DNA of 64,000 nucleotides from Protea cynaroides. Lineage: Eukaryota > Streptophyta > Magnoliopsida > Proteales > Proteaceae. The stretch's first letter is position 1. Every line of letters begins with the position of its first letter. The stretch lies in assembly GCA_028583415.1 (NCBI GenBank), contig CM053267.1:56124914-56188913 (forward strand). The letters run 5' to 3'. The translations under genes and the position numbers were made by a program. Positions 22,865 through 34,240 of this stretch are shown here, piece by piece. Under the pieces are notes generated by a model. It did no database searches and was not told where the DNA came from. It saw nothing but the letters and a program-made list of their open reading frames with translations.

Positions 22865-24334
22865 TTTGATGCAATCCTATAGAATGACACATGGGAACTT
22901 GTTCCACCACATCCATCCATGAATTTGGTCGGCAACGAATGGGTATATCAAATAAAATAACTACCGACGGAACACTCTCACAGTACAAAGCAAGACTGGT
23001 GGCTACATGCTTTCATCAAAGGGAATATTTCGAAACCTTCAATCCAATTGTGAAACACAACAATCAGATTAGTCTTATCACTTGTAGTATCCAACGGATG
23101 GTGTTTACGGCCCTTAGATTTCCAAAATGCATTTTTAAACGGTTTTCTAACTAAAAACCGTCTACATTCTTCAACCGCAAGGTTTTGTTCACCCAACCTG
23201 TCCTACACATGTCTGCTGACTCAAGAAGGCAATTTATGGTCTGAAACAAGCTCCACGAGCTTGGTAATGGCTGGCTACTTTTCTATTCTCAATCGGACTC
23301 TCAATCTCAACTTCAGATCCTGCACTATATGTCAAAACTACACAACAATACAAACTGTATTGTCTTGTATATGTTGATGAAATTATTGTCCCAGGATCCA
23401 ATTCACAGATGGTGGAACATGTTCTTAGCGATCTTAGCACAACATTTGCTATAAAAGATCTTGGAACTTTAAATTATTTTCTCGAGGTTGAAATGAACAA
23501 GACTTCAGTGGGAATTCATCTTTGGTAAAATATGCCTTTGATTTTCTAAAAAGATCTACAATAGATAGTGCTAAACCCCTACCAACCCCATGCTCAATAG
23601 CTTCAGCTCCTCTCTCATCAAGATGGAACTTCTTTTCAAGATATTACATTGTATCGAAGCACCATAGGGGCTCTCTAGTATCTCACAATCACAAGGCCAG
23701 AAATTGCCTTCTCTATTAACCGAGTATGCCAGCATATTCACAATCCTACAATAGAGCATCGACAAGCTGTAAAGAGGATATTGTGGTAAATCAAAGGCAC
23801 CATCACTACGGGTTTACAAATTCATTGTTCTTTTGCTATGCAATTAACGGCTTTTACAGATGTAGATTGGGCCAGATGCCCAATATACCACCGATCAATA
23901 GGAGGATACTGTCTTTATCTTGGCAACAATTTAATTGCATGGAATTCAAAGAAACAAAAGACTATAGCCAGGTCTTCTACAGAAGCCGAGTATAAAAGCT
24001 TGGCTAATGCTGCTGCCGAGATTCAGTGAGTCAAACAATTACTACTGGACCTTGGGTTTTCAATTCCTACACCAACACTCTTTTGTGACAATATAAGAGC
24101 AACTTATCTGGCATCCAATCCCCTCTTCCATGCACTGACGGAACACAGAAATTGACTTCTTTTTTGTCAGCGAGCAAGTTGCCAAAGGAGCTCTTAACAT
24201 TTGGATAGTTCCAAGCAAAGAGCAGATCACAGACATATTCACAAAAGGTCTTCCACAACCTTGTTTCAAACTTCGAAGAATTCTTCGAAACAAACTCACC
24301 ATCTGCGAACAGCTGATGCGATTGTGGGAGGATG
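22865..24334 (+). pseudogene. Copia reverse transcriptase and RNase H, decayed
   Basis: The RT region starts with NDTWELVPPHPSMNLVGNEW and, after frame changes, continues with LKKAIYGLKQAPRAWY and LVYVDEIIVPGS. The catalytic YVDD has become YVDE. RNase H follows at 23,840-24,330: FTDVDWARCPIYHRSIGGY, SKKQKTIARSSTEAEYKSLA, FCDNIRATYLASNP and EQITDIFTKGLPQP, the usual order of copia RNase H blocks. Numerous stops and shifts break the frame. With one TSD copy removed, the final codons continue into 27,906 and stop in the AAT TAA context near 27,963, so the nested element sits about 20 codons before the pol terminus. Confidence 0.8.
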
Positions 24335-25057
24335 TGTAAGATTTTTTAGATCCTCTTTGGGTTTTTCCCATAGAATTTCCCATGAACCCTAACGAACACA
24401 CCACACAGATTACTAGAATACAATGAGTATTGAAAAGAGATGATTAGACACATACCTCTTACTGCAGATTGATTTTCGATCGTTATCTTTGCTTTGAATG
24501 CTTGGAATGCTTGGATCAAAGTCTTCCACAGTCTGTCGGGATCCCTTGACCTTCTCTCTGCGTATGGGAACAGGAGAAGAAAATAACACCGTGGTCAACG
24601 CACTTTGATATTATCCAACTTTATATAGGCAAACCGCCTCCAATTTGGACTAATATCATACTTTGGCTTACCGCCTTCTTTGGCTAAATACCGCCTTGCA
24701 ATTTTGACATGTCTTAAATAATAAAAAATACATACAAACAATAAATGCTCACTAATAATCCTGCCCATTAAACCACAGGCAGAACAATCAATTACAGATA
24801 AATCATCAATTACCAGATCTCCCACTAACTAAACAGATCTAAACACTCTCACTGACTAAGAGAATCTAAAGACTCACACAGACAAAACCTTTTCAACCAT
24901 TCTAAGAAAACCTTTTCAACATGTCTCTACATTACCCTAGAGATCAACTATGACTGGTACAACTAGTCAAACCTAAGATTGCAGTCAAACATGAAAAACT
25001 ATTCACCACATCACATAACAAATACGATCAACATTACATGCAGTCATTTATCTTACA
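24335..25057 (-). repeat. 3' LTR of the non-coding element, inner boundary uncertain
   Basis: The first 265 bp match the other LTR closely; the rest does so only weakly. TATCTTACA at 25,049-25,057 mirrors the outer terminus and is my best boundary. A better polypurine tract (minus strand ACCAAAGGGGAGAAATAGCT, about 25,417-25,436) would instead put the boundary near 25,410. Confidence 0.5.
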
Positions 25058-26092
25058 ACATCATAAGCATAATTTCTTTCAATTTAATTAAAAAGAAAAA
25101 CTTTACATTCCGATATTTCAAATAACATCATTACATTTTTAATATGGGAACAATATGTTAAGTCAAACAATAAACATAAAACAAAGTAAAATCAAGAGCA
25201 GAAAAAACATTTGAATGTAAAAGAAACTTTACAATATTTAAGCCAACAGTCTTCAAGACCCTCCTACCCCAAATACCTAGGGAGTCTTAGAATCGTTATC
25301 TCTTTTTAGATATGCTCATCTGGCTTAACAGTATTTGGTCAAACCACCTATCTTTGGTCAATCTACCCATCTTTGAGTAATCCACCTTGGAGTTACCCAA
25401 CAATAATCTTATCACTAGCTATTTCTCCCCTTTGGTAATGTAAGCCACCTAGATCTGAATATATTTTCTAGCAAGGAATGAAATATTTAATATATCAATT
25501 ACATTGGTTTCATTGTCCTTGAGCTTTTCAGTGATAGATGATAGCTCCAAAAATACTTCCTCACATTACCATTTCCAACATAACTGTTGCTAGAGAGCTA
25601 GGTTAATAAACTATCTTCCGACCCCCTTCTGAAACATTATTCTTATCCTTTGGATTTTTTTTTTAGATAATCCCTTCGCAATATTTCTCATCTTAATACT
25701 GCTACACATAACCTCAATAGTAGAATACCTCACAACTAATGTAAACTACTACGAAAGATACATCTAGGTCAGACGATCCTAGACTAGTTTCCAACCTTTT
25801 CATAATAAATTTTATTCTTTGTCCCAGGAAGAGTGGGAAAGAAACTACCAAATCATATGATACATTCACTGAGACAGACATCCTAGGAGACATAAACCAT
25901 CATGCAAATAAATATCATTTTCCAAGAGTTAACCAACTACACATTCTCCTTTGGGATAAACATGCAGTGGTCTTCTCAGTTTCTGTGCAATAACTGCGAA
26001 AGAATAATGACTCTCAAAAATCCCACCACCTTTGGGCTAATGAGACCCCCTAAAGTCAAAACTCTTTCAACTCATGTGCATGAATTTACCTT

Positions 26093-26460
26093 TAACTTTG
26101 ACAATGCCACCTTTGGGTTAACATTGATTTTCTTAGCTGTTTATCACACCATGGAGAACAGTGTAATAAAAATATATCATTTATTGTATATGTAAATGCA
26201 TAAATTTGGGGTTTGAGGACTACCATGTTGGAACTGAGTGTACCACTTTGGCGGATTCCACCCAATCTTCACATGACACTCACAAACCTTAATTTTATCA
26301 AAACTTGACAATGCCACCTTTGGGTGTACATTGCCCTTACACAAGCATTTACAAATACATGAACTTTGAATTTGAAGACATTATGATGAAACTAGGTGTA
26401 CCACTTTGGTGAGTTCCACCCAATTCCACAATGATATCCTCAAACCCTACTTTGCAGCAC
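26093..26460. repeat. Diverged tandem duplication inside the non-coding element
   Basis: Two units (about 26,093-26,298 and 26,299-26,460) share TTGACAATGCCACCTTTGGG at the start and GTGTACCACTTTGG plus TTCCACCCAAT near the end. The minus strand of these words (CCCAAAGGTGGCATTGTCAA) looks like a polypurine tract, so the unit may be a duplicated polypurine-tract region. Confidence 0.6.
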
Positions 26461-27455
26461 ATTGTAGGTCAATAAATAAAATCTCATGTACACATAACCT
26501 TCTACATGCATCTGGTACAAAAATAACTGATAAATAAGTAGAAAACTGCAAACCAGATTAATTTGGGACACCTTTTCATAAAAAATAAATTCCCCAAATC
26601 ACCAAATTGTGTTAAACTATGTACCAAACTGTAGAGCATCAAAATACGAACCCAACGCAAAAAACCGCGTCAAAATCCGATGTTCTTAGCTCTCACAATT
26701 GCCGATCAAAGTTGGCTTATGCATTCTTGCATCCTGAACCGGTTCTAGCCGGTTCATCCGCTTTCGGTTCGGTGTAATCGGGCTTGGTTATGGGCGGACC
26801 GAACCGAAAAAATAAAACTTTTTTTTTTATAAATGCTTTGGTCCAGGCCAAACCAAACGGCCTGGACTTTAAACCGAACCGTAAACCACCGGTTCAACCG
26901 CCGACCCAACCAAGTATCCGGGTCCTCAGGGCTCACTTTTCCGGGTCGACGGGTAGGGTCACAAAAGCTGGGTTATCGGTCAGCAAATCGGGTCATCGGG
27001 TCGGGGTATCAGGTCAAAAGGTCGGGCTGTCGGGTCGGTTTTACGGGTCTTTTGGACCGGGCGGGCTGGTCTGGGCCCTGGTTCGGTTCTAGACTGGCCC
27101 AGATAGTCCAGAACGGGGCTGACCAGGTGACGTCAGCCCTACTTTGAATTTTCCCTTTTTTTTTTTTTTTTAAATTGCCGCCGGCGCGTGGATCTCACGC
27201 GCTTTTTTAGGCTGCACGTGAGAGTGCGTCAGGTAGCTTCCGGCTTCCAACTTTACGTCACCGGCTCCGTCTCTCGGAGACCTACTATCCTATAAAATTT
27301 ATTTTACTTTTTAACGGTCTGAAAAAAAAATTCAGGGTCCAAACCCTAGACAGGTTCATACGAAAAATTTGAGAGAAAAATCTTTCCCTTTTCCAATCCA
27401 ATCAAACATAAAGTATTAACAATGCTTTCCCATCGATTCTAGATCTGTGTAGGTG

Positions 27456-27467
27456 ACTCTGATACCA
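27456..27467 (-). promoter_or_regulatory. tRNA-iMet primer binding site
   Basis: The minus strand reads TGGTATCAGAGT, one base after the LTR end at 27,469, matching the initiator tRNA-Met complement at 11 of 12 positions. Confidence 0.8.
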
Positions 27468-27468
27468 C

Positions 27469-27900
27469 TGTAAGATTTTTTAGATCCTCTTTGGGTTTTT
27501 CCCATGGGATTTCCCATGAACCCTAACGAACACACCACACAGATTACTATAATATAATGAGTATTGAAAAGAGATGATTAGACACATACCTCTTGCTGCA
27601 GATTGATTTCCGACCATTAACTTTGCTTTGAATGCTTGGAATGCTTGGATCAAAATCTTCCACAGCCTGTCGGGATCCCTTGACCTTCTCTCTGCGTATG
27701 GGAACAGGAGAAGAAAATAACATCGTGGCTGTGTGGACTTTAACCATTGATATTTATAATACCACCCCCAACCCTAGACCAGTCCCATAGTGGACCAGGT
27801 TGGTCCATCTCTAATCATACTTAAATCGGTCTACCTGTAACTAGACTCCCACTGAACCAACTAACCTTATAATTAATTTAGCCCATAAAAATATCTTACA
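27469..27900 (-). repeat. 5' LTR of the non-coding element (432 bp)
   Basis: Ends are TGTAAGAT and ATCTTACA in both orientations, with the TSD directly outside. It is shorter than its partner, and its distal U3-like part differs. Confidence 0.75.
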
Positions 27901-28313
27901 GGATGTTATCCATTCTGCTGGCGACTCAAAAATTCAAAGACCCAACGATATGGATAGACTCTTACCAAATTAATTCTCCACAAAGGGCTCACTACAGGAT
28001 TAATAAACGCAGCAAATCCTCCTTTAGATAAGGATGATAAAGCAGGACCAATTTGAATTTCAAATTATTTTGTAACTGTAATCGTGTCCCACGCCACAAT
28101 AGTGGGATTCTGATTGCCATGGGATTCTCCCATAATTCCTTACTTGTATACCTCTATGTAAGAAAGGCTTAGACCTGAATAATAATCATTGAGTTGATCA
28201 GTACATTCAAACTTATTTTCAACGTTTTACACAGAGCTTTAGCAGGTATAAACAACACGTGAACTTTCAATATGGGGTAGCCCTCCTCATGGGTTTTGAA
28301 GGGGATTGTTAGG

Positions 28314-28390
28314 ATCCTGCGCTTGGAAGAAGAAGTAGAAAAAGGAATAAATATAGTTAGAGTTTAATTTTTCGTCGCCGTACTAAATAG
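28314..28390 (+). pseudogene. rpl2: Plastid rpl2 3'-end fragment in nuclear DNA
   Basis: From 28,316 the codons read PALGRRSRKRNKYS, the conserved C-terminal region of plastid ribosomal protein L2. A stop then replaces the usual Asp codon, the FRRR block follows, and the normal TAG lies at 28,388-28,390. Only about the last 25 codons are present. It sits directly before a plastid trnH fragment, as at the plastid inverted repeat/large single-copy junction, so this is a nuclear plastid insertion and not an expressed gene. Confidence 0.85.
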
Positions 28391-28403
28391 GAAAAAATGA
28401 AAT

Positions 28404-28450
28404 GGGTAAACGACGGGAATTGAACCCGCACATGGTGGATTCACAATCCA
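28404..28450 (-). tRNA. trnH-GUG: Partial plastid trnH-GUG (non-functional)
   Basis: On the minus strand the sequence covers the anticodon loop (TTGTGAA, anticodon GUG), the anticodon stem 3' side, the T arm (CGGGTTCAATTCCCG) and most of the acceptor 3' strand with two changes. The 5' half (D arm and acceptor 5' strand) is absent, because similarity ends just after GGATTGTGA. It cannot fold into a tRNA. Confidence 0.85.
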
Positions 28451-28573
28451 ACTCTTTGTAACATTGTAAAGTTTGCTTAACTCTTTGCATAATTTCATAA
28501 TGTTCCTCACCAACGATCCGAGGTTGGAGCATAGTTGACGTTTTGGCCCATATTGGGTCCAGTATTATGGGAG

Positions 28574-29349
28574 TGTTGAAGTTGAGCTCATATGGAAATT
28601 GTAAGCCCATATGAAAGTGAACCCACTTTACTGAAAATTGGAAGAGTAATTTGAAATTTAAAATTGGAATTAGCTTTTATGTGAGTTAGTGGGAAAATGA
28701 AAAGACTCACTTGGAAAAAGCAAATGAGTTAATTCTTTGAAGGAGAGAGAATTAGTTGATTTTGTAAGGAATGAGAAAACACTCTTTTAAAACCTTTGAT
28801 AAGTTTCGAAGTTCTCTTGGAGTTTTCTTGGAGAAGAAGTGCATATTTTATAGCAAAGGTTTACCTCAATTTCAAGCCTTTCTAGAGGCTATTCTTGCTA
28901 TCTTTCATGCTTTCATTTAGCCGACGAATTGGATAAACAAATTTGTGCTTTCCTGTGGGTTTCTCCAAGTATTTAAAATGTTGTTTGAGGCTTCTAGAGG
29001 TGAGAAAATACCATAATAATGGTGTTGAGAGGTAACCTTGTACTTAAGGTTTTTTTTTTTTTTTTTTGGTTAGAATTACATTCTTTTGTGATCCTTAAGC
29101 TTGGGTATAAAGTTTGAGAAGACTAAACCTTGCAAGACTAAACCTTGCAATCCCATTATCATTATAATGGAAAGCCTTTGACTAGACTAAGTCCCATGTT
29201 TTTTTCCCCTCACATTAAAGAGTTTTCCATGTAAAAGCAATTGGTGTTGTGCTTGTACTTGGTAAACCGTTTATTTGTTTCTTTCCATTTTATTTCTTAG
29301 TTTAATATCTCCTTTGATTCACATATAAGTGGGAAGTATTTTGTTCACA
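28574..29349 (+). mobile_element. Probable copia LTR
   Basis: GGGAG followed by TGTTGAAGTTGAGCTCATAT looks like a polypurine tract and copia LTR start. The segment ends near TTTGTTCACA with no coding content inside. I found no convincing target-site duplication or second LTR, so the boundaries are provisional. Confidence 0.35.
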
Positions 29350-29530
29350 ACAAGAATTGGGGTTCTACCCCACAAATCACAATGTATACAGTTGAGACTT
29401 GAGAGGTGCAGTGTTGTTAGTGAAAGAAGAAAAAAACAACAATTATGTGCTATTGCTTACTTAACAGCTAACACATAAATGCATTGTTTCTTTTTTTTGA
29501 ATTATTTAAATATCACCTAAATTTGCTGTT

Positions 29531-29880
29531 AAGAAATTTTGTGATGCGACCTTGAGGATGGCCTAAGTGTTGATGCCAAATATCATCGCTAACAGATCGA
29601 AAATGAACTGAAAAATATGCTTCTAGTGGATCACCAGTAGCTGTGGGTAGTGCATAGAGACCTTCGACCCTTTCTATTCCTTAAGATCAATTCTCTTTGT
29701 CAGTAGATCCTTTATGAAGATACCAGTCTTGTTAAACTCGAAGAAACAAGGGAAACTATTGAGCTTTGAAATGACAATAAATTCTTCTATATAGCTGGAA
29801 CTAACAAAATATTCTTTAATGGTAAAGTACCATTGCCATTAGTAAGAAAACCATCACCACTATGAGTAATGGGAAGTGAT
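29531..29880 (-). pseudogene. Degenerate copia protease/GAG-pre-integrase remnant
   Basis: It is homologous to 1,703-1,965 and extends further. The minus strand includes the LTNGNGT and FEFNKTGIFIKDLLTKRIDL blocks and then WHQHLGHPQGRITKF near 29,578-29,534, the zinc-binding start of the copia integrase region. Stops and frameshifts are frequent. Nothing of reverse transcriptase follows. Confidence 0.7.
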
Positions 29881-29889
29881 AAGATTCTA

Positions 29890-30005
29890 ACCAAAATTTA
29901 ACAAGATCCATCCCAATCCCCAACTAATAGAGATGGAACAGATATGGACAAAATCCAACAAAATCCATCCCTATCCACAACTAATAGAGATGGAACAAAT
30001 ATGGA
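29890..30005. repeat. 58-bp tandem duplication
   Basis: Two units share AACTAATAGAGATGGAACA and a preceding AATCCATCCC-like part, with a few mismatches. Confidence 0.7.
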
Positions 30006-30373
30006 TTCTTCAAGTTGTATACACAACAAATCTGCTGGAGATCAATCTCCTCCCCAACAGATCAGCAATTTCAAAGGTGATACAAATCGTGGAAGATAGA
30101 AATTGTTATAAAGTTATGAGGACCAGGGAAATTATTTGAAAATTCGGTTATCCTTATTTTTAAATTTGAATTTACATGTAGTTAAAGTTGTCTATCCTCA
30201 TTACACTCAAACTGGGATCTGGAAAGTTCTCACCTTCAGATCCCATCCACTCATGCCAGTGGAGGGTAAGAAGACTGAAGTCTCCACCTAGATAAGGTCT
30301 AGGACTTATAAATGATGTCCCTCAATGGAGGGACACTAATGACTCGGGCAAATGGAACAGCTACCTCGTCTCA
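30006..30373. other. Non-coding DNA including a CCTAGATAAGGTCTAGGAC block
   Basis: The CACCTAGATAAGGTCTAGGA segment (30,285-30,305) recurs at 56,184 and marks the same repeat family in both places. No gene seen. Confidence 0.45.
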
Positions 30374-30381
30374 CCAAAGGT

Positions 30382-30596
30382 CATAGTTGTCAAGGCGTCA
30401 AGACGAACCAAGGCGATGGAGGCCTGACTGGGCGCCTAGGCGACCAAGGCGCCCACCTGGGCGACCATGGCCCCCACCTGGGCGACCAAGGCGCCCACCT
30501 GGGCGACCAAGGTGACCGCCTAGGCGACCAAGGCGCCCAAATTTCCAAGGCGACCCAAGGCAGCTTGGGCGCCTAGGCGACGCCTTGACAACTATG
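30382..30596. mobile_element. hAT-type MITE with internal minisatellite, 8-bp TSD
   Basis: The ends are perfect inverted repeats of 18 bp (CATAGTTGTCAAGGCGTC and its complement). CCAAAGGT lies on each side (30,374-30,381 and 30,597-30,604), an exact 8-bp duplication as made by hAT transposases. The 215-bp body is a GC-rich array built from GGGCGACCAAGGCGCCCACC-like units. No transposase is encoded. Confidence 0.9.
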
Positions 30597-30604
30597 CCAA
30601 AGGT

Positions 30605-31450
30605 GGATAAGAGCCAAATTATGAGTTGGGAAGGTATTAGGTACCCAACTGCCCCGGTTGAACTGGTCTCCCTAAATTCTATCATTTCCTACAGTTTATG
30701 AACGTTTGGGGCTATCTAATTAAACTACAAGATACAAGGGAAAATCCTAATTTGATATTTAATTCTTTACTAACTATGCATGGCATAAGCTGAAATTAAA
30801 CAAATTAAACAAGAAAATAATCACACAATGAATTAAAGAATTTAATGAATGGCCTAATCATACATCTAAAGAAAGGAAAAAAAGATATACAACATATGAC
30901 CGAGGTCTGGGAAAATCCCAGACCGCCTACGTATCCCTGTACGGCGGGAATGAGGCCAAACGTAGTTCGGGTGGGTGTATACGTACCAAGTGTGTGCAAG
31001 AAGAAGGAAACTTCCAAAATATTGGAACGCATCCCAAGCAATGGATGCTCCCATAATCATGGAACACATCAGATGGTGAGAGATGTCCCCACAACAGTGG
31101 GACCCATCTCAGGGTGTAGAGGCACTCCTACCATAAGGAGCCCCCGAGATGAGGTAATCTCATACAATATGGAACTTACCTCAATTTGAGTGTGTGTGTG
31201 AAAATGATGCTCCCAAAATATTGAAATACATTCAAAGGATGAGATGCTCCAACAATGCTGGAATATATTTCGGTGTAGAGGTATTCCCTTCCACAGGAAA
31301 ATCCTCTTGCTGAGGTAATCCCATAATACATGAAACTTACCTCAATTTGACCGAGCGTGGAGCGACCAAACTCCCCCACAGCCTACGTATCCCTCGAGAC
31401 CTCTGTCCCTCAAGAATCAGGTCAAACGTTGTTTATATGGATTGACGAGC
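30605..31450. repeat. Non-coding retroelement-like DNA with tandem units
   Basis: It shares GGGAAGGTATTAGG and TATCATTTCCTA with 56,305-56,370, and GCCTACGTATCCC with CAAACGTAGTTC-type words with 57,570-57,625. Between about 31,000 and 31,350 a unit of about 165 bp is repeated twice (ends in GAACTTACCTCAATTTGA / GAAACTTACCTCAATTTGA). It is probably part of a long non-coding LTR element whose ends I could not define. Confidence 0.5.
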
Positions 31451-33240
31451 CATGGACACGCGTGACCAACACTCTGAAAAGGCAAATGCCTCAGCTCCCC
31501 ACACACGGGGGTACACTAAATCTCACTCACATCACACATTCGGGATACCCAAGTTGGTCGTCCGTCGGGTCACCAATCCTATGCATACTTCTACCCAATC
31601 ATATTTTTTCATTAATACATTCTTAATACAACAATTTTCCATACTTTTGGACCCGATCCTAGGTTGGGTAGGCTCATTCTAAATGGGTCCACAATGGGTC
31701 GGACTCATTGGATTCCCTTAGCCAATCACATCGCAGGAAGTGTGTATCCTAATATAAATCTATTACAATGGAGCATTAGAGTGGGGATACATCACTTGTG
31801 GGGTAGGGATCATATATATTGGCATCAAACATTCATGAATAAATTTGATGGACATTACAAGTATCAAATATAAGCATGTGTTCTATCAAATAATCTAAGA
31901 ATGTAGCATGTCAGGCAATTAGAACAGTCCCCATTTCAAGAGTGTGGTCTAACAGGAAAGCATTGGTGCTAAAATAAGCTTTAATTATCAATAAAGTTGA
32001 GACCAGATCGGGCTTGACATTAAGAGACAGACCCACTAAACTCAAACATATTAGACACTACAGGGAAATCCAACATAGCACCAAACAAAAATCAGACTTG
32101 GTCTTGCTGAAATATATTCGAACCGAACCAAATTCGACTATAAACCAACAAGAATCAACTCAACCCACACTAATCAGATTCAGCTATTAAAATAGACAAA
32201 CTCAAGATAAGTCAGATCAAGAAGAAATTGGTTACATCAATAAACTACCTGAAAAAAAGTTGGTTAAAACAAAAGAAAAGAAGAAAGCTACAGCAAATTA
32301 ACCAACAGACGGGTTACAGCAGGGTAGTGCTTCAAATTACAAATGGGCTTCCAACACATAGAGGTGAAAATACACTAGGGTAAACAGATTAAACAAAGTT
32401 CTAATGTAATAGAGAGAGCAAAACTTAGCCGAACTAGTAAAACAGCAAGAACTAATTAATCTGGCTATTTTGTAACAGCAAGCATGGGCCAAAACTCTAA
32501 AATAGAAAATCCCAACTGAAATTGCTAAGAGATAAGAAACAAACAAAAGGGACCTACCTAACTAAAATTACTCTCTGAAAGACAAAGTAAAACCAGAACA
32601 AAATTGCAAATAGCACTGTATAGAAAGGTAAGAACTAATAAACAAATCCCTTTTTCCCATCCAAACAAAACCCTCTTCTAACCTTAACTGAACCCAAAAT
32701 GACTCAAACAACATTCAACTTAATGATAAACATCATAGAGAAAATCAGAAACTAGAAAGGAGAGGAAGAGAAAAAGCCCCATTGATTGCCTACCCTGCCC
32801 CAATGACTAAACAAACCTGAGAGATATTAAGGAGAATAAAAAAATAAGGAAAAACAGAAAAACTACCAACTGTTATAGTGAAGCAAATCATGAGGAGAAT
32901 CAATTTTTAAAAGTAAGATAGGAGTTCCCACTCCTAACTCATACCAACTTATTAAAAAAACTCAGGTTAAGATAGAAATTCAAAGAAAAGCAGCAAGCAA
33001 AGGAACCATAGATTTATACATAGATCAATTTAAGATGAATTGGCAGTAAACCAATTCAAAGAATGGATTTGAGAATTACCTTTGCTAATCCTTCTTCTTC
33101 TTCTTCTTGCAACGATAATTCCCTTATCCTCCTTTCCTCAGCTGCTACTTTACTTTAGCCGTAGACTCAATATCATCCAACCTGGTATGATTTCTTGTTC
33201 TGATTAAAGTAGATGACGAGATGGCATTAAAGGAAAGGAC
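31451..33240. other. AT-rich DNA, no gene seen
   Basis: Only short chance-length frames occur. It contains a (CTT)n run at about 33,090-33,108. Confidence 0.4.
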
Positions 33241-33420
33241 ATATCAGATCTCCATCTCCTCCTCATCCGCATCTTCTTCTTCCTGATTCATTACCATGGG
33301 AGTGCAACATGCATCCGAAGCTTCAATCACTGATTTGAGCTCTTGTATGAGCTCTTTCAAAAACACCTCTGCTGCAGATGATCGAACCCCAGAATTTCAG
33401 AGGGTCTCTCTAATTTGAGC
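33241..33420 (-). other. Coding-like acidic segment of unknown origin
   Basis: The minus strand from about 33,391 to 33,246 is open and reads SSAAEVFLKELIQELKSVIE and, after a short spacer, ends in a strongly acidic tail (EEEDADEEEMEI) and a stop. The amphipathic helix plus acidic C-terminus looks like a real protein end rather than noise. I do not recognise the family and see no start, no convincing acceptor and no continuation. Confidence 0.25.
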
Positions 33421-34240
33421 TCCAATCACTCTCACACTCTTCTTCAATCCCGAGCCCAGACCTGTCTGAGAAAATCCCAACCATCGGCGTCATCTTTACT
33501 TCTCAGTCCTATGCCGACGGCATCCTTTCTCACTCTGAAACCCCTCTCAGATCTCTCTCACTTCCTCCCGGCATCCTTTCTCACTCTGCTATTTTCTCTC
33601 TTCTCTGGTAACAGTAAACTAGTGACTCAAACCTACTCTATTTCTCTTTCAGAACCCATTCCTGAAACCCCTCTGAGAAACCCTAAAGGAAAACCCTGAA
33701 ATCCCCATACCTTTCCCGATCATCCTAGCCGCCGGTAGCTTTAATGGTTCTCTCTACTTCCTTTCCCTCATTCCTCCTGACCGACCACTAGCTCCCCTTT
33801 TTTCTCGATTCTCCTTCTCTGTAATTTCGTGATTGAAGAGAAAACCCAACTGCTCACCTTCAGTCTTCTCCTGAAGCTTCTCACCTTTGGTTTCTCTCTC
33901 ACCTCTCAGCCTTCACTATTTTTTCTTTTTCTGTTCTCCATCCACTCTTTTCGGTTCCCAAAATTCCTTCTAGCAGGCTTTCTTCACGGGCTTTTTCCGG
34001 CTGCAAGTGTGTGTATATATATATAACCATTTTAATTTATAAATTTTTTGAAATTTTTTATTTTTATTAAACCTAAAATGATAACAATATCCCTCTCCCA
34101 TCATGCATGATGACATATAACGAGAGAAAAAAATCCTATAAGACAAAACTAGATACTGACAAAAGTTTAAAATTCAAATTTAAATCTTGTGTACAGCTAT
34201 ATAATCAATTACAATATTCTCTCCTTCATTTAAGGGATTT
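33421..34240. other. Pyrimidine-rich intergenic DNA
   Basis: CT-rich sequence with a 20-bp duplicated segment (CGGCATCCTTTCTCACTCTG at about 33,518 and 33,571). It yields serine/leucine-rich chance frames. A TA microsatellite lies near 34,007-34,023. No gene is supported. Confidence 0.4.

Larger units (their letters stand above)
24335..27900 (-). mobile_element. Non-coding (TRIM/LARD-like) LTR retrotransposon, TSD GGATG
   Basis: GGATG flanks the unit (24,330-24,334 and 27,901-27,905). Outer ends are TGTAAGAT on the left and ATCTTACA on the right. Both ends carry a near-identical block of about 265 bp (24,335-24,598 and 27,469-27,733). A primer site (minus strand TGGTATCAGAGT) sits beside the right LTR, so the element reads right to left. 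The interior of about 2.4 kb holds no recognisable gag or pol domain, so it relied on other elements' enzymes. It includes a GC-rich CGGGTC-type patch (26,730-27,240) and a tandem duplication (26,093-26,460). Confidence 0.85.
22849..28307 (+). mobile_element. 5'-truncated copia element, interrupted
   Basis: Plus-strand copia pol begins abruptly inside the reverse transcriptase at 22,849 and runs to 24,334. It resumes after a nested insertion at 27,901-27,905 (TSD GGATG) and reaches a polypurine tract plus LTR start near 28,300 (GAAGGGGATTGTTAGG). The LTR is replaced almost at once by plastid DNA. No gag, protease, integrase or 5' LTR of this copy is present. Confidence 0.7.

Noticed and set aside
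26784..27147. Two overlapping plus-strand frames of about 100 residues
   Set aside because: They fall in a CGGGTC-repeat patch inside the non-coding LTR element. The frames mirror the repeat and show no domain.
28404..28450. Functional tRNA-His gene
   Set aside because: Only the 3' half is present, so no D arm or acceptor stem can form.
30352..30685. Glycine/aspartate-rich repeat proteins on both strands
   Set aside because: They are translations of the minisatellite within the hAT MITE.
33415..34026. Two Ser/Leu-rich frames of 94 and 65 residues
   Set aside because: Pyrimidine-rich DNA gives such frames by chance. No motif is present and there is an internal 20-bp duplication.
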